Shown here: positions 35,301 through 42,815 of the stretch, one piece after another
Layout: each line of letters starts with the position of its first letter
Numbering within the stretch: the first letter of the stretch is position 1
Source of the DNA: Fodinibius sp051746985
GTDB lineage: Bacteria; Bacteroidota; Rhodothermia; Balneolales; Balneolaceae
DNA length: 64,000 bases
Direction of reading: 5' to 3'
Assembly: GCA_051746985.1 (NCBI GenBank)
Contig: JBNJFP010000012.1
Location: 25,647-89,646 of the forward strand
Translations under genes and position numbers: made by a program
The notes under the pieces: generated by a model
What the model saw: the letters and a program-made list of their open reading frames with translations, nothing else
Told to the model about the DNA's origin: nothing
Databases searched by the model: none

Positions 35301-35706
35301 CCTGCTCACCGTATCCAACAACAACCACTTCATCTCCAGAAACAGCTTCTGGGTTCATGTTTACATCGATAGTGGTTTCTCCGTTAATTTCAATTTCCTG
35401 GGATTGGTATCCCACAAATGAAAAAACCAGCGTTTCTTGTAGTGAAGGTACGTCGAGTTCGTACTCTCCATTCTCGTCCGTTGAAGTACCCTGCGTGGTT
35501 CCTTCAATAATTACGTTAACGCCCGGCAGAGGATCTCCACTTTGCGAGTCAACTACTTGTCCCTGCACGGTTTCAGAATCCTGAGCCTGTGCGGGCACAA
35601 TGCCAACCATTAATATCAGGGCAGTACAAAAGCCTGCCAAAATATACCTAAAGGGAAATTCCCTTTTTTGTAGAAGTGCAATCCACATATCATATCTGTT
35701 TTTCAT
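32344..35706 (-). CDS. SusC/RagA family TonB-linked outer-membrane transporter
   Basis: A 1120-residue importer energised by TonB. The signal peptide ends near residue 42 (PAQAQ). Residues 46-125 are a carboxypeptidase-regulatory-like domain (GQVVDSQSGDPLPGVNVIIEGT), followed by the plug (residues 130-260, with the SusC signature LKDAASTAIYGSRAAWGAILIETKYG and LILVDGVEVD) and a 22-strand barrel ending with the aromatic terminal strand RRTISAGLNMTF. The SusCD-specific block is present. This is the first gene of a five-gene codirectional series ending in namZ. A perfect 16-bp palindrome of LacI type lies about 190 bases upstream. Confidence 0.95.
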   Translation of the reverse strand: MKNRYDMWIALLQKREFPFRYILAGFCTALILMVGIVPAQAQDSETVQGQVVDSQSGDPLPGVNVIIEGTTQGTSTDENGEYELDVPSLQETLVFSFVGYQSQEIEINGETTIDVNMNPEAVSGDEVVVVGYGEQARGDITSSISTVDIDKTIGSRPVSDLGSGLQGAVSSLTISTPTGEIGSTPDINLRGLQGSLNSSGANPLILVDGVEVDNINQINPSEVENISVLKDAASTAIYGSRAAWGAILIETKYGDKERSPQVNYSNSFSASTPTTDLNVAPAPEGAEMAFSAMQRSSPSTNEFCIVGVCIDQEGIDKMYEWREQYGDQDLSNEMEMGRDFEIRDGGFHFYRPWDAADMFMDDWQPMQKHDLSVSGGDENTSYNVGLGYLGQDGVMTANPDEWERYNVDIGVESTINSWLETRGKLTFSQTSHIQANTPFTGGTYDNWYYLYRWPKTYPYGTYDGRPFRSSVTDLQQANDREDQTDRTRISLGATLNLAENLSLETDYTYNNNENQERQVGGSVEGYNFWAGGGDLNYGTYTTDAFNQINQSSSWDRRDNLRAVLNYDLEVEDHSVTLLTGSEAEYYRDNYQYSERRNLLDADNRPEFSLATGDEYVGGASNHWATLGFFGRVNYDFDDKYLLQVNGRFDGSSRFPTDQKWGFFPSVSVGYRISEEPFMAFAEDYLTSLKLRSSYGSVGNSAVGEYPFISTMGNEGSGWLIGDSQTEPTFSTPQPVSDDLTWETVTTFDVGFDASFFEDQLSLTFDYYTRTTSDMLSAGVTLPSTFGATAPERNYGEMQTKGWEVEVGYNHTFDEEAFVNVTATLSDFQEEITRLPDDTKQIPGANTAYHSLYGQYYEGMTLGEIWGYETDGFFTEDDFEQDEDGNLIEDEDGSYIPVDGVPDQSYFEDGGFVYGPGDVKYVDQNGDGEITPGSNTVDEPGDKKVIGNSTPRYQYGIRIDGGWNNFDASVFLQGVGKREFWANGPVFVPGYRPGEAWYEHQLDYWTPDNQDAYYPRPTDHRQQYPAQRNFLPQSKYMMDMSYLRVKNITVGYTLPSDLSSKINIENMRVFVSAENIFEFDNMELPIDPETDYTQAGLNDPNSFGRVYPFRRTISAGLNMTF

Positions 35707-36219
35707 AATTGCGATGTTCTTTAGTATTAGGCTAATTAATAGAAGTCCGGTGCGGGATATTCAGCATATCCATTGCAGCGTTGTTCGTCTTTTTTGACTC
35801 TTACAATGTATTATTCGCCGATCCCAACTTTTACCAGCTTGAATTATCAAAACAACTGAGAGTGAACTCTATTAGCAAATCAGATCGGAATTATGGAACC
35901 GGTTCCATGGCAATTATTTATAGCTGCATATAGTTATATAGTTGTCCTAAAGGTGTGTAAAGAGTCGTCAGGCAGACATAATTAACTCTCTTATAGCTTT
36001 TTGCTTTATCCCCACACTTCTCAAGTCATTTCCATCTTTTGTGCGGATATCTGATCCAGATGGAACTCATGAAATTTTACTACCATCCATCAAAGAGTGA
36101 TGGTTATTTGTTTGCTCTCATCAATATTGACCCATACCTTGGAGGCTTAACTCTATGTATTGAGTCGCATATTATCCCTTACTTTCAGTGCACCTTTAAA
36201 ATATTTTATACTAAAAACG
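35707..36219. other. 513-bp intergenic region upstream of susC
   Basis: Divergent promoter region of susC (minus) and the rhodanese gene (plus). It is A/T-rich and has no protein-like frame: the open frame at 36039 lacks a coding signature. The notable element is the palindrome at 35893-35908. No clear -33/-7 promoter of Bacteroidota type could be fixed with confidence. Confidence 0.6.
35893..35908. promoter_or_regulatory. Candidate LacI-family operator upstream of susC
   Basis: ATGGAACCGGTTCCAT is a perfect 16-bp palindrome with a central CG, the form recognised by LacI/GalR-type repressors. It is 187 bases from the susC start codon, the longest intergenic space in the window. No LacI-family gene is in the window, so the regulator would act in trans. 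Confidence 0.6.
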
Positions 36220-36552
36220 ATGGAAGAAATTACAGTCGAAGAATTTAACAAGAAGATAAAAACCAACGACTCCTCTGTTTTTTTGCTGGATGTCCGTGAG
36301 CCTTTTGAGCAGTATCAATCAAAGATTGATCACCAACACTCTGCATTGATACCAGTTGATGAACTCCCGGATAGGATTGGGGAGCTTGCGGATCAAAAAG
36401 AAAATGAAATTGTATGCCTTTGCAGAAGTGGGAGCCGTAGCGCAAAAGCCTGTAAGTTATTAGAGCAAAAGGGATTTGCCAATGTAAAAAACCTCAAGGG
36501 CGGAATTAACGAGTGGGCCCGAAAGATTGACAACAGCCTACCGATCTATTAG
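36220..36552 (+). CDS. Rhodanese-like sulfurtransferase
   Basis: A single rhodanese domain of 110 residues with no signal peptide. The catalytic loop is CLCRSGSRS, with Cys68 as the persulfide-carrying residue. FLLDVREPFEQYQSKI and KNLKGGINEWARKID are the CH2A and CH2B-like motifs. ATG 36220 is chosen: an in-frame ATG at 36160 adds 20 residues with no family similarity. Such small enzymes carry sulfane sulfur to tRNA-modification or detoxification partners; the partner is not evident. It converges with rho, with 34 bases between the stop codons. Confidence 0.9.
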   Translation: MEEITVEEFNKKIKTNDSSVFLLDVREPFEQYQSKIDHQHSALIPVDELPDRIGELADQKENEIVCLCRSGSRSAKACKLLEQKGFANVKNLKGGINEWARKIDNSLPIY

Positions 36553-36586
36553 TCTTAGCAAACCATTGCACAACATAAATACATGC

Positions 36587-37792
36587 CTAAACCATTGCAG
36601 CAATTTGATTTAGCAGCTCCTCGTTACTGTCGGTGTTTCCAAGTACTTTTAACAAGCTCCGCATCGATTCTTTGGGTGATTTTTTAAGCAGGTAGCGGCG
36701 AACCATGTTTCGCTCTTCCATGGAATCTCCAATGAATTTATCCTCATTTCTGGTTCCCGAAGAGCTAATATTAATAGCTGGGAATATACGATCATTGGCC
36801 AACTCCCGATCCAGCACCAGCTCCATATTACCAGTCCCTTTAAATTCTTCAAAGATAAGGTCATCCATTCGTGAGTTGGTTTCAATAAGACAGGTAGCAA
36901 TGATGGTTAACGAACCGCCTCCTTCAATTTTTCGAGCCGAGCCAAAAATTTTCTTGGGGATTTCCAGCGCCCGTATGTCAAGTCCGCCCGACAGCGTACG
37001 ACCGCTACTTTCCTGGATATTATTATATGCACGGCCAAGGCGTGTGAGCGAATCAATAAGCAGTACAGCATCGTCACCCATTTCAGCCTTACGTTTTACA
37101 TAGCCCAGCGCCAGCTCCGTAATTCTTACGTGGCTTTCGGTATCCTTGTCATTGGATGACGCAAATACTTCGGCTTCTGTGGATCGAAGAAAATCGGTAA
37201 CCTCTTCGGGCCGCTCATCCACCAACAATACCCCGGTATTTATATCGGGATGATTTTCGGTCAGCGTTTCTGCAATTCTTTTGAGCAACACCGTTTTTCC
37301 TGTCCGCGGAGGTGCTACAATTAATGCCCGTTGCCCTTTACCAATAGGGGAAATTAGATCCATCACACGCATTTCTATATCTTCGGGATCAACCCCAAGC
37401 TTAATATGTTCGTTCGGCATAATAGGCGTTTGCAACTCAAAACGCGTGGATCGCTGCCATTCGATGGGATCACGGCCGTTTATTTTTTCAATAGAATATA
37501 TATGACGATGTCCTCGGTTGTCCTCTTCGTATTCTCCCTCTATTTCTAAACCGGGACGCAGGTTGTATTTTTTCACCTCATTAGGCTTTAAAAATGGATC
37601 GCTGGGTTCATAACTAAACTCGTGATCCCTTTTGCGGGCAAAACCATAATTTTTTGCGTTTATTTCCACAACACCTTTATAACGGCCTGCAACCTGTACG
37701 TTTTTATTGTCATTAAATCGCGGGACAAATACATTTTTATTCTTATTTCGGCCGCGATTTTTATTATTTCGTGAACGTCCCATTACATCCAA
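36587..37792 (-). CDS. rho: Transcription termination factor Rho (short form without Rho_N helices)
   Basis: Hexameric RNA helicase. An N-terminal 30-residue tail rich in Arg, Asn and Lys (GRSRNNKNRGRNKNKN) leads directly into the cold-shock RNA-binding domain (residues 33-105, VAGRYKGVVEINAKNYGFARKR). Walker A VAPPRTGKT ends at residue 167. LLIDSLTRLGRAYN (Walker B), the Q-loop SGRTLSGGLD and the R-loop region GGGSLTIIATCL follow, and the C-terminus is normal. At 401 residues it lacks the helical Rho_N domain (first about 47 residues of E. coli Rho) and also the long acidic insertions common in other Bacteroidota. An alternative start is Met4. ATPase and primary RNA-binding parts are complete. 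Confidence 0.96.
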   Translation of the reverse strand: MDVMGRSRNNKNRGRNKNKNVFVPRFNDNKNVQVAGRYKGVVEINAKNYGFARKRDHEFSYEPSDPFLKPNEVKKYNLRPGLEIEGEYEEDNRGHRHIYSIEKINGRDPIEWQRSTRFELQTPIMPNEHIKLGVDPEDIEMRVMDLISPIGKGQRALIVAPPRTGKTVLLKRIAETLTENHPDINTGVLLVDERPEEVTDFLRSTEAEVFASSNDKDTESHVRITELALGYVKRKAEMGDDAVLLIDSLTRLGRAYNNIQESSGRTLSGGLDIRALEIPKKIFGSARKIEGGGSLTIIATCLIETNSRMDDLIFEEFKGTGNMELVLDRELANDRIFPAINISSSGTRNEDKFIGDSMEERNMVRRYLLKKSPKESMRSLLKVLGNTDSNEELLNQIAAMV

Positions 37793-37883
37793 TATTTAGC
37801 TTAGTTCCTACACATTCCGCACAATTAATTAAAAGCAGTATTACTCACAGAAGGGTAGGAGTGTGAATTATGAGTGAGAGGTG

Positions 37884-37918
37884 AAAAAAGACAGTACAGC
37901 CGAAACGGCTGTACTGTC
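37884..37918 (-). terminator. Rho-independent terminator of the TPR gene transcript
   Basis: GACAGTACAGCCG (37890-37902) and CGGCTGTACTGTC (37906-37918) form a perfect 13-bp stem with a three-base loop. On the minus strand it is followed by six T. It stands 45 bases behind the stop of the TPR gene and would end the glgB-to-TPR run. Confidence 0.95.
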
Positions 37919-37962
37919 AAATCGAACAGATAAAGATAATAATCTTTACCGTTATTTAAAAT

Positions 37963-39306
37963 TTACCGCACTGTTGTTGTTTCGTCGATCCATGCGTAGC
38001 ATTCCATTAGTGAGGAATCAACAGCAAACTCTTCCCCTTCTTCTAATGGTGGTTTCCAGAAAAACTTCTCTGACTTAGATGGAATTACCGGCTCATATGA
38101 TTCGTATTTACGCTCTACCTCATTAGCAGCATCCGAATCAACTTCTTTTGCCTTGTCTAAATAATCCAGTACCAACCAATATACGGCTTTGTCTTCTGGG
38201 GTAAGATCGCGGTCTTCTTCATCAGTGCAATTATTTACTGTACGGGCATAAACATCCGCAATTTGGATGTATGGTGCGCCCCAGTCACCTCTAAAATCGA
38301 TTGCCTGACGGGCAAAGTCGCGTGCTTCTTGCACTTCATCTTTGTTAAGATAAGCATCGGATATTTCCAGAGCAATTTCTCCCTTCTGGGCATCATCTTC
38401 TGCTTTATCAAGGGCTTCTTTATAATATTTGATAGCATTATTATAGTTGGCATTGCTTTGAGCCGCCTCAGCAACTGCCATTATATTATCAAAAGTGGGA
38501 TTTAACTCGTACAACTTTTCACCCACTTCACGGGCTTCACTTGACATATCCTCACCTTCATAAACATCGCGAAGCTGCGTAAGAATCTCTTCATCTTCAG
38601 GGTTATCCTCCAACTCACCCTCTAAAAACTCAATACGCTCTTCAGGTGAATCAAACAAATCTCCGCGTATTTCACTAAACGAATCCAACAATTTGTCAGA
38701 AGCAAACTGCTCTGCATCTTGAATTACCTGCAAAGCCTCATCTTTTCTTCCTTCGTCTGCAAAATCTTTAAGTAATCGCTGTATATAGTAACCATCTCCA
38801 CGTTCTACAAGTTTTTCGGGATTCAGCTTGAAGGCTTCGTAATAGTCTTCTGCAGCTTTAATTGAAGCGTTGTCAACAATATCGGAGTGGGTATGCAAAA
38901 GGCGTCCACGGTTAATATACCAGCCAAACTTGGCCTCATCGTCATCCGAGAATTTGTCGAAAGCTTTATCGTATATCATCAACGCCGTATCGACATAGGC
39001 CTCCTGTAGAGAAGGATCATCCTCTTTTTGTGCAACTTCATTATAGGCAGTTACTAATCGACCAAGATTACGCTTAAGATCAAAGCGAGAATACCCTTCA
39101 ATCGTTTCAGGCATTGATTGCCACATCCAGCGACCAAACTTAATGGCTTCCTCATAAGAATCACTTTTGTAATTCTCATAAAAAATGGAGTAAGCCTGTA
39201 TCTCGCTCATTCCACCGGGTGGTTCTGCCGATGCCTGCTCTGATTGTGCAAATGTCCAGCTACTGCTTAATAAAACCAAAGCAGATAGGAGTAGTAGCTT
39301 TTTCAT
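37963..39306 (-). CDS. Secreted tetratricopeptide-repeat protein
   Basis: An acidic 447-residue protein with a signal peptide ending near residue 20 (WTFAQ). From residue 35 onward helices repeat with TPR spacing; clear units are FAEYYEAFKLNPEKL-like (DYYEAFKLNPEKLVERG), REVGEKLYELNPTFDNIMAVAEAAQ, YNNAIKYYKEALDKAEDD and ARDFARQAIDFRGDWGAPYIQIADVYARTVNN. The C-terminal part with NNCTDEEDRDLTPEDKAVYWLVLDYLDKA is typical of Bacteroidota TPR proteins of unknown function. It follows the outer-membrane protein gene by 57 bases and is the last gene before a strong terminator, so it may be a periplasmic partner of that protein. Confidence 0.85.
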   Translation of the reverse strand: MKKLLLLSALVLLSSSWTFAQSEQASAEPPGGMSEIQAYSIFYENYKSDSYEEAIKFGRWMWQSMPETIEGYSRFDLKRNLGRLVTAYNEVAQKEDDPSLQEAYVDTALMIYDKAFDKFSDDDEAKFGWYINRGRLLHTHSDIVDNASIKAAEDYYEAFKLNPEKLVERGDGYYIQRLLKDFADEGRKDEALQVIQDAEQFASDKLLDSFSEIRGDLFDSPEERIEFLEGELEDNPEDEEILTQLRDVYEGEDMSSEAREVGEKLYELNPTFDNIMAVAEAAQSNANYNNAIKYYKEALDKAEDDAQKGEIALEISDAYLNKDEVQEARDFARQAIDFRGDWGAPYIQIADVYARTVNNCTDEEDRDLTPEDKAVYWLVLDYLDKAKEVDSDAANEVERKYESYEPVIPSKSEKFFWKPPLEEGEEFAVDSSLMECYAWIDETTTVR

Positions 39307-39363
39307 AATTCTGATTTTTTTCTAATGGTTCAGGTTTAAAACTGTTTCTAAAGCAATTTATTA

Positions 39364-40656
39364 TTATTGAAGTTTTGGACGGAAAAACATTACCTCAGCT
39401 AAGTTCAGCGATAGACTTACCCCCCAAATATTCTCCTTTACTAAACTTGTCGAATTTGTTCCACGAATGCCATACTCAATTCCCAAATCTATCGAAGAGT
39501 TTGACCGGGGTGAGCGAATCCCTATACCAACACCAAATTTTAACGTATTAATACGTTGCCCATTCATCCGTAAATGGCCCGTGTCGTACGATGCACCGGC
39601 TCTATATTTAAACCTCGACAAGAATTTGGTAGAACCTGTAACATAGGGAAAATATTGCATTCCCAAACCCACTTTATAGCGATCCTCAAACATTTGTGCT
39701 TCTGAGGATTTAAAATCGTTTTCATAGTCAGTCCAACCTTCATATAAGCCTTCAAGACCGACCATAAGCAAGTCACTTGGACTATAACTTAGCCCACCAT
39801 CTATTTTCATTGGCAGCTTAATAGGACCTTCCGAATTTTCCAATTCCCGGGTGAGGTTAACCCCGCCATTACCGACGATTCCGGTTTGCTTTCTATCAGA
39901 ATCCATTTCTACCGGTAATTTTACACTTGCACCAATACCCAAGCGGTCGTCTTCGCGCAGCAAGTTAGGCAGCTCTATAAACGTTCCCAGCCGGTGGCCA
40001 ACCCCCAACCCACTTGTCTGAACCGTGAAGTTGGCATCTCTATATGGGGATTCGGGAAACCGAGCCACAAATTCATCATCCATAGAAAGAAAGACGATTG
40101 ATGCTGCGTATCCCACGGATATATTTGAGTTTATCTTCCATCCAAAACCAAGTTCAGCCCTGTTGGCACCACCACTTCCGCGATTCTCTACACTATAATC
40201 GAGTATTTCTTCCTGCGATGCATCAAGTACCTCGGAAGATTCTTCATAGGTACGGAACTTGGCCTCGGTTTCTGGAGAAAAGGAAGCTGAAATACCAAAC
40301 TTATCCCTTATTATGGGAAACTGAAGCTGAAATTGATTTACCGTAAAGTTTGTATTCGTAGCACTACCTGATGCATTACTGGCATTATAGGTATCAATAC
40401 CTATGCCGCCTGCTCCAAGAGCATATACCGTACTTCCCCAGTGGGCTGGATTGGTTGTAGATCCAACGAAGGTATCGTCGTAAGACACCCCCGAAAGCCC
40501 CATTGACTGAGCAGCGGTATTTTCCATATCGGTGGGGTAACCTACCCCAACCTTTGAATATACGGAACCACTTGTTGCTTTTCGGTCATCGGATTGGGCA
40601 AATGCTGAAGATCCCAATAAACATAATGCTGCCGCTATAAAAACTAATCTTTTCAA
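39364..40656 (-). CDS. Outer-membrane beta-barrel protein, unassigned family
   Basis: 430 residues with a signal peptide (residues 1-20, SSAFAQ). The mature part begins with SVYSKVGVGYPTDMENTAAQSMGLSGVSY, similar in style to PorV/FadL-type proteins, whose first segments read 'GLGG...'. Strands alternate polar and hydrophobic residues and the last strand ends ...LAEVMFFRPKLQ. I infer an outer-membrane barrel; there is no TonB plug. The gene ends 57 bases before the TPR gene and begins two bases after the lipoprotein gene stop, so the three probably act together. The exact family is not recognised. Confidence 0.7.
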   Translation of the reverse strand: MKRLVFIAAALCLLGSSAFAQSDDRKATSGSVYSKVGVGYPTDMENTAAQSMGLSGVSYDDTFVGSTTNPAHWGSTVYALGAGGIGIDTYNASNASGSATNTNFTVNQFQLQFPIIRDKFGISASFSPETEAKFRTYEESSEVLDASQEEILDYSVENRGSGGANRAELGFGWKINSNISVGYAASIVFLSMDDEFVARFPESPYRDANFTVQTSGLGVGHRLGTFIELPNLLREDDRLGIGASVKLPVEMDSDRKQTGIVGNGGVNLTRELENSEGPIKLPMKIDGGLSYSPSDLLMVGLEGLYEGWTDYENDFKSSEAQMFEDRYKVGLGMQYFPYVTGSTKFLSRFKYRAGASYDTGHLRMNGQRINTLKFGVGIGIRSPRSNSSIDLGIEYGIRGTNSTSLVKENIWGVSLSLNLAEVMFFRPKLQ

Positions 40657-40658
40657 CG

Positions 40659-41939
40659 CTAATCTCTACTGTTTTTTAAAGAGGTAATTATAATTTTGGG
40701 CTTCAGGCTGTTTGGAACCTGATCGGAGTCGCTCATGAGGAGTGTTGATTTTACAGCTCCGTCATTGGGTAGGGTAATAAAAAACTCTTGCCCTTCGGGC
40801 ACCCCATTCGCAAGCATATTTTCTACCATTGAAGTTACATCAAAACGGTAGGTTCCATCATCAGGTGAATAACTCCCCTGAACTTTGGTTGGACTATTGT
40901 CCGGGGCCCCCGGGTCAATATTCTCAGGCACTTCGCCGGGTTCTGCTATATGCAGATAAGCTGTTTGGTCTTTCGCTCTTTGGGTTGTGCCGGATTCCCC
41001 ACTTAGACTTTGTTCCAATGCTGAAACATCTTCGTAAAATACCAATTCGGCCCTTGAAAGCCCGGGAGGTTGCAGATCCAGCTGCTCTATGCCTAACTCT
41101 TTAAAATTAATGACACTTTCATACGTACTATGCAAAGGTAACGCCCCTTCGGGGACAGACCCATCATCGGCCCTGTCTAAATAATATCCCCAGTGATTTA
41201 AACCTACGCTAAACGTATCTGCCTCGGCCTCTTCACTCTCGGGGTTTATTGCTACAATCTGTGTTGATTCGCGCGAAATGGGCATAATCTTTTCGCCATT
41301 TTGAGCCAAAAATGCGAGCCCATGCTCTTGGTAATTATAAGTAGAATCAACTTGCCCAGTAGTATCTTCTTTTGAATCTCTCGAAAACGCCCGATAATCT
41401 TCTACCCACTCAGGCGCCACGTCGGACAGGTTGATCATCACAGAATCCTCGTCGCCAATTGAAAATTCACCCATTCTTTGATCTTCCAAATCAAGTTCGT
41501 CATTCACTTTAAGAGCACGATCACGCCAGAACTGATTAATCTTGTAAAGGTCAAACGCCTGTGTGGCAACCGTATCGCCGTACGTTTGCCCAAGATCGTA
41601 CAAGACCCGCAAATATACCTCCCCATCATCACGCAAAGTGTCGGAGGCCTCGGGTAGGTTAGGCTTTAAATAGCCAATAGCATTCATTGTTCCAAAGAGT
41701 TGGTCTTCAAAAGAACCCGCGGAAAAATAATTGAGTTCTCCGGAATAGGAGTGCCCATCTATAGCACTCACATCGTTAATAATCAGGGTGTCCCTGACCA
41801 CCTCAGAGCCTGGCTCTGTAAGGTCGCCGCCAACTGACCCCGGGTTTTCGCATGCACTTAGCCCCAGCAATACACTAACAAGGGCAATTAAATAGAATGA
41901 CTGTACTTGCTGAAAGGAGTTTATTCTTAAATTCTGCAA
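40659..41939 (-). CDS. Exported lipoprotein, possibly DUF4270-like
   Basis: 426 residues with a lipobox LSAC after the signal peptide. The mature protein starts NPGSVGGDLTEPGSEVVRDTL and reads like a beta-rich surface protein, with SYSGELNYFSAGSFEDQLFGTMNAIGYLK recalling the G-x-Y-x-D-P-x-FG block of Bacteroidota DUF4270 proteins. In Flavobacteriia, DUF4270 genes commonly sit next to the short GT5 gene, as here. The assignment rests on this context and weak similarity. It starts 21 bases after the GT5 gene stop and ends two bases before the barrel gene start. Confidence 0.6.
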   Translation of the reverse strand: MQNLRINSFQQVQSFYLIALVSVLLGLSACENPGSVGGDLTEPGSEVVRDTLIINDVSAIDGHSYSGELNYFSAGSFEDQLFGTMNAIGYLKPNLPEASDTLRDDGEVYLRVLYDLGQTYGDTVATQAFDLYKINQFWRDRALKVNDELDLEDQRMGEFSIGDEDSVMINLSDVAPEWVEDYRAFSRDSKEDTTGQVDSTYNYQEHGLAFLAQNGEKIMPISRESTQIVAINPESEEAEADTFSVGLNHWGYYLDRADDGSVPEGALPLHSTYESVINFKELGIEQLDLQPPGLSRAELVFYEDVSALEQSLSGESGTTQRAKDQTAYLHIAEPGEVPENIDPGAPDNSPTKVQGSYSPDDGTYRFDVTSMVENMLANGVPEGQEFFITLPNDGAVKSTLLMSDSDQVPNSLKPKIIITSLKNSRD

Positions 41940-41960
41940 CGAAATATTGCTCTATATTAT

Positions 41961-42779
41961 TTATGATTCTTCAGTTTCTTCCTCGGTTCCGGCTATTTCA
42001 TCATAATATGCGGCAAATTTATCCGATACGTCTTCGGGCGAACCTTGAATTTTTCGGGCTGATATACCCAGCTTTTCAAAAAGATCGTCCAATTGGTTCG
42101 TAATATGATTACCAGTTACAACGTGATCGCTGTATTTTAAGCCGAGGGTACGCAAGTCAACGTTGTCACCCTCGATAAGATTGCCCCGATCTACAGATTC
42201 GGGCAATCCCACCAAATCCAGGAGCTTTTTATTGAATATGCCGTTGTTTTCGGGGTGGTGGATATTATAAATTATCTGAGTATCCTTAAAAAGATCCAGA
42301 TCGTTGTACTTTTCTTTTGCAAGGAGGGGGATAAGACCGGCCGGCCAATCGTGGCAATGAATGATATCTGGCTCCCATCCCAGCTTTGCTACTGTCTCCA
42401 GCACACCCTTGCTGTAAAAGACAATACGCTCGTCATTATCATCAAAATGTTCGTTAGTTTCCGGATCCATGAACATTGCCTTGCGATTAAAATAAGTGTC
42501 ATTATCCAGAAAATAGACCTGCAACTTGGCATTGGGAATGCTGGCAACTTTAATACGTAGGCTTTCAATTTTTTCGCCTATCTCTACCTCAATCCCCGAC
42601 AAACGAATAACTTCATGCAAACGATTTCGCCGATCATTAATAGTGCCGTATTTGGGAAGTAGGATGCGAATTTCATACCCTTTGTCTTGCAGCGATGCCG
42701 GCAAAAACCGGAGCAGATCTGCAGTGTGCGTCATTCTGGCAAAGGGAGATATCTCAGCGGCAGCATATAATACTTTCAT
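41961..42779 (-). CDS. Half-length glycogen/starch-synthase-like protein (GT5 N-terminal domain only)
   Basis: 272 residues corresponding to the N-terminal Rossmann domain of GT5 glycogen synthases. MKVLYAAAEISPFARM, DKGYEIRILLPKYGTIND, LQVYFLDNDTYFNRKA and PDIIHCHDWPAGLIPLL are clear. The C-terminal GT-B domain that holds most of the nucleotide-sugar site is absent and there is no frameshift or truncated remnant behind the stop, so this is its natural length. The KTGGL substrate loop is replaced by RMTHT. Such short proteins are a known Bacteroidota family. Catalysis is doubtful. It lies behind comA-like and glgB genes, in a run that links it to glycogen metabolism. Confidence 0.85.
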   Translation of the reverse strand: MKVLYAAAEISPFARMTHTADLLRFLPASLQDKGYEIRILLPKYGTINDRRNRLHEVIRLSGIEVEIGEKIESLRIKVASIPNAKLQVYFLDNDTYFNRKAMFMDPETNEHFDDNDERIVFYSKGVLETVAKLGWEPDIIHCHDWPAGLIPLLAKEKYNDLDLFKDTQIIYNIHHPENNGIFNKKLLDLVGLPESVDRGNLIEGDNVDLRTLGLKYSDHVVTGNHITNQLDDLFEKLGISARKIQGSPEDVSDKFAAYYDEIAGTEEETEES

Positions 42780-42815
42780 AGACAGTTACTAATCAGTTCG
42801 ATGGTTATTTATTGT

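Noticed and set aside
36039..36248. 69-residue frame before the rhodanese gene
   Set aside because: No similarity to known protein patterns, and it overlaps the better supported start of the rhodanese gene.
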